A stretch of 64,000 bases of DNA from a virus, in IMG/VR virus record IMGVR_UViG_3300045999_010887, positions 16,655 to 80,654 of that record; one strand, 5' to 3'. Below, piece after piece: positions 62,420-64,000 of the stretch. Numbering within the stretch: the stretch's first letter is position 1; the number at the start of each line of letters is the position of its first letter. The notes under the pieces are model-generated. The model was not told the DNA's origin and ran no database searches. It saw only the letters and a program-made list of their open reading frames with translations. Both the position numbers and the translations under genes were made by a program.

Positions 62420-64000
62420 ATGTCTGTCGACGCAAAAGCCAGGCTGCGTGAAATTGTTGAGTCGTACCTTGAAAAAGACTCAGGTACGGTTGTAGATACT
62501 GGTGTCGTTGCGTCCCACCTGGCACAGATGAAACTCTTTGGCATTCGCCAAGGCGTTGAATTTTTTCCGGGGCAAGATAATTTTGGCGCTCAACGTAAGG
62601 ACTTTATTGACCGCGTAATCAAATACAATCAGATTGACGTACGCCTGGATTCTATCTGGGACTATTTTCTGTGCGATGGTAAAGGGATTTTTTATATTCG
62701 TCCTACTAAGCAAAATTACAGAATTTATTATTTCCGCGAACACGAATACCGCAGTTATTACAACGTTGACGGTGAGCTGGAAGAGGTGGTGATCATCTAC
62801 AGCTACAAGGTTCGCAAGGGCGGCAACTCATATGACGGCATTAATATTGTTAATGCCACAGGTACATCAATTACTGGTGAACCGGGATCCAAGCGATACA
62901 TTCGTTTATCAATTAAAGCAAACGAAATTGAAGAAACTCATTCTGATGCTGAATTAAGTTTTGATATGCCGTCTGGCATGACGCCAGGTAAAAATAAAAC
63001 ATTCAAAAATTCGCTTGGTTTTATTCCTTGCGTTGAGATCTTCAACAACCCCAAAGGCTTCGCAAAAGAAGGTGTTGGTGAATTTGACGCACTGGCCAAT
63101 CACATCGTTACGCATGATGAGTTAGTGCGTACCATGCGTAAGAACGTACAGTTCTTTGGCAACCCAACCCTCCTTTCGTCTCGTCCTAAAACAGACCTGA
63201 TTGAGTCCGGCGGCGAGTCTGTGGTTCAGCGTCCATCGATTGCTGCAAACTCGGGTTTTGCCGGTGCCAGTCCCTTGAGCCGTTCGATGTTCAAGGCGGA
63301 TCCTGTTTCCCGTGGTGTCGATGGTCAGATCCGTGTTCCACGCGTGATCGCAAACTTGGAACCAAACGACCGCGTCGGTTACATCGTTCCAGATGCTATC
63401 ACCGGAGATCAAAATAATTTTGCTCGTCAATACCGCGAAGAAATTCGTACAGCACTTGGCGGTGTTGATGAACTTTCTATTTCCGCTGGCGTAACCGCAA
63501 CTGAATACAAATCACTTTTTGGTCGTGTTTCTGCCACGTCTAAAAAGAAAGCAAATGCCATCTATACCTATGGTGTCTGCCGTTGCCTTGAGTTAATTAT
63601 TTACCAGGAAGAGCAGTTGTTCCGCATGTCCCTTGCGGCTGCTCTTGGAATCGAACGCCCCATCGAACCGTCTGCCGGTGCATCTCAAGAAGAAAAAGAT
63701 GCATATAAAGAGGCTGCAACACAGTTTGAACAGCTTATTCAAGATTCAATTAATGCATGTATTCAAGCGCAAGATGTGCCACCTGGTGTGACAGGTCTCA
63801 TTCCAGATGGTGATGTCACTATGCTGTGGAGGTGGACGGGGCCTGTTTATGAGGACTCCACGCAAGACGTACTTAATAACTCCATTGTGGTACGCAACTT
63901 GCAAGAATTAGGTGTTGATAGCATTGAAGCACTGAAATACCTCTTTCCGTCTAAGACGGATGAGGAACGGGCCGAGATGTTATCTGGGTTCCCGTTCAGG
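62420..64000 (+). CDS. Portal protein (3' end outside window)
   Basis: 527 codons from ATG 62420 (AGGATAAATA ahead), open to the window end. RKDFIDRVIKYNQIDVRLDS, IFYIRPTKQNYRIYYFREHE, FIPCVEIFNNPKGFAKEGVG and HIVTHDELVRTMRKNVQFFG match the layout of phage portal or collar proteins, followed by SISAGVTATEYKSLFGRVSA. It forms the dodecameric ring that TerL docks on. Order TerL then portal is standard. Confidence 0.8.
   Translation, partial: MSVDAKARLREIVESYLEKDSGTVVDTGVVASHLAQMKLFGIRQGVEFFPGQDNFGAQRKDFIDRVIKYNQIDVRLDSIWDYFLCDGKGIFYIRPTKQNYRIYYFREHEYRSYYNVDGELEEVVIIYSYKVRKGGNSYDGINIVNATGTSITGEPGSKRYIRLSIKANEIEETHSDAELSFDMPSGMTPGKNKTFKNSLGFIPCVEIFNNPKGFAKEGVGEFDALANHIVTHDELVRTMRKNVQFFGNPTLLSSRPKTDLIESGGESVVQRPSIAANSGFAGASPLSRSMFKADPVSRGVDGQIRVPRVIANLEPNDRVGYIVPDAITGDQNNFARQYREEIRTALGGVDELSISAGVTATEYKSLFGRVSATSKKKANAIYTYGVCRCLELIIYQEEQLFRMSLAAALGIERPIEPSAGASQEEKDAYKEAATQFEQLIQDSINACIQAQDVPPGVTGLIPDGDVTMLWRWTGPVYEDSTQDVLNNSIVVRNLQELGVDSIEALKYLFPSKTDEERAEMLSGFPFR

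Noticed and set aside
1-64000. CRISPR array, integrase, psbA/hli genes, capsid gene, tape measure
   Set aside because: Looked for and not seen. No regularly spaced repeats with spacers, no tyrosine or serine recombinase motifs, no photosystem proteins, and no recognisable major capsid or tape-measure protein lie within this window.

Overview
The window is a continuous 64 kb piece of a tailed bacteriophage genome (Caudoviricetes). It carries terminase large subunit, portal (cut by the right edge), tail fibres (cut by the left edge), endolysin, primase-helicase, family-A DNA polymerase, SSB and ThyX. Coding is dense, with many ATGA-type overlaps and several HNH/EndoVII endonucleases. No integrase, excisionase or CI-like repressor is visible, so nothing points to lysogeny. 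A cyanobacterial host is an inference. It rests on a 46-residue protein ending in a CP12-type C-terminal motif (6066-6206), a DUF4278-like protein (35413-35565), SpeD and a DUF5872-like protein. No psbA, hli or other photosystem gene is present. A run of Gly/Ala-rich, glycine-zipper and coiled-coil virion proteins resembles the ejection proteins of podoviruses. No tape measure or capsid gene lies in the window, so morphology is unproven.

Layout. (1) 1-5853, + strand: tail fibre, collar-type fibre and two-domain endolysin. (2) 5850-13375, - strand: CP12-like peptide, structural protein, two HNH genes behind a clear sigma70-type promoter, then an operon of small protein, primase-helicase, SpeD, glycosyltransferase and mannose-6-phosphate-isomerase cupin that ends at a strong terminator. 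(3) 13439-21175, mixed strands: PD-(D/E)XK nuclease, an operator-like palindrome, GDP-mannose 4,6-dehydratase, a ColD-type 3-dehydratase with His in place of the PLP lysine, a glycosyltransferase, small basic proteins, a structured RNA region, tRNA-Pro, HNH and EndoVII. (4) 21150-47687, almost all - strand: Dps-like protein, structural protein, a protein-kinase-like gene on +, Gp157-like protein, SSB, DNA polymerase, Gp88-like protein, ThyX, zinc-ribbon/HTH protein, tRNA-Leu, PcfJ-like protein, then about 25 tiny genes. (5) 47808-64000, + strand: virion and ejection proteins, TerS candidate, TerL, small membrane protein, AbrB-like protein and portal.

The most unusual part is 38-46.6 kb. Its gene spacers carry at least two families of recurrent structured RNA. 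Family 1 (six copies) has covarying outer and inner stems around an invariant internal loop (UGUAAGU opposite CNU). Family 2 (five copies) combines a tRNA T-loop-like hairpin with a TGCCAC...GTGGCA hairpin. Both sit just 5' of a start codon that follows a CAACTCAAC-type leader with no Shine-Dalgarno sequence. + strand virion genes use ordinary GGAGG sites. This looks like modular regulatory or processing cassettes, comparable in concept to the promoter-early stem-loops of T4-type phages but different in sequence.

How the genes work together: primase-helicase, polymerase, SSB, PD-(D/E)XK nuclease, EndoVII and ThyX form the replication and nucleotide set. Gmd, ColD, the isomerase cupin and two glycosyltransferases could make and transfer a GDP-linked dideoxyhexose. 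CP12-like protein, SpeD, Dps-like protein and the kinase are candidate host-takeover functions.
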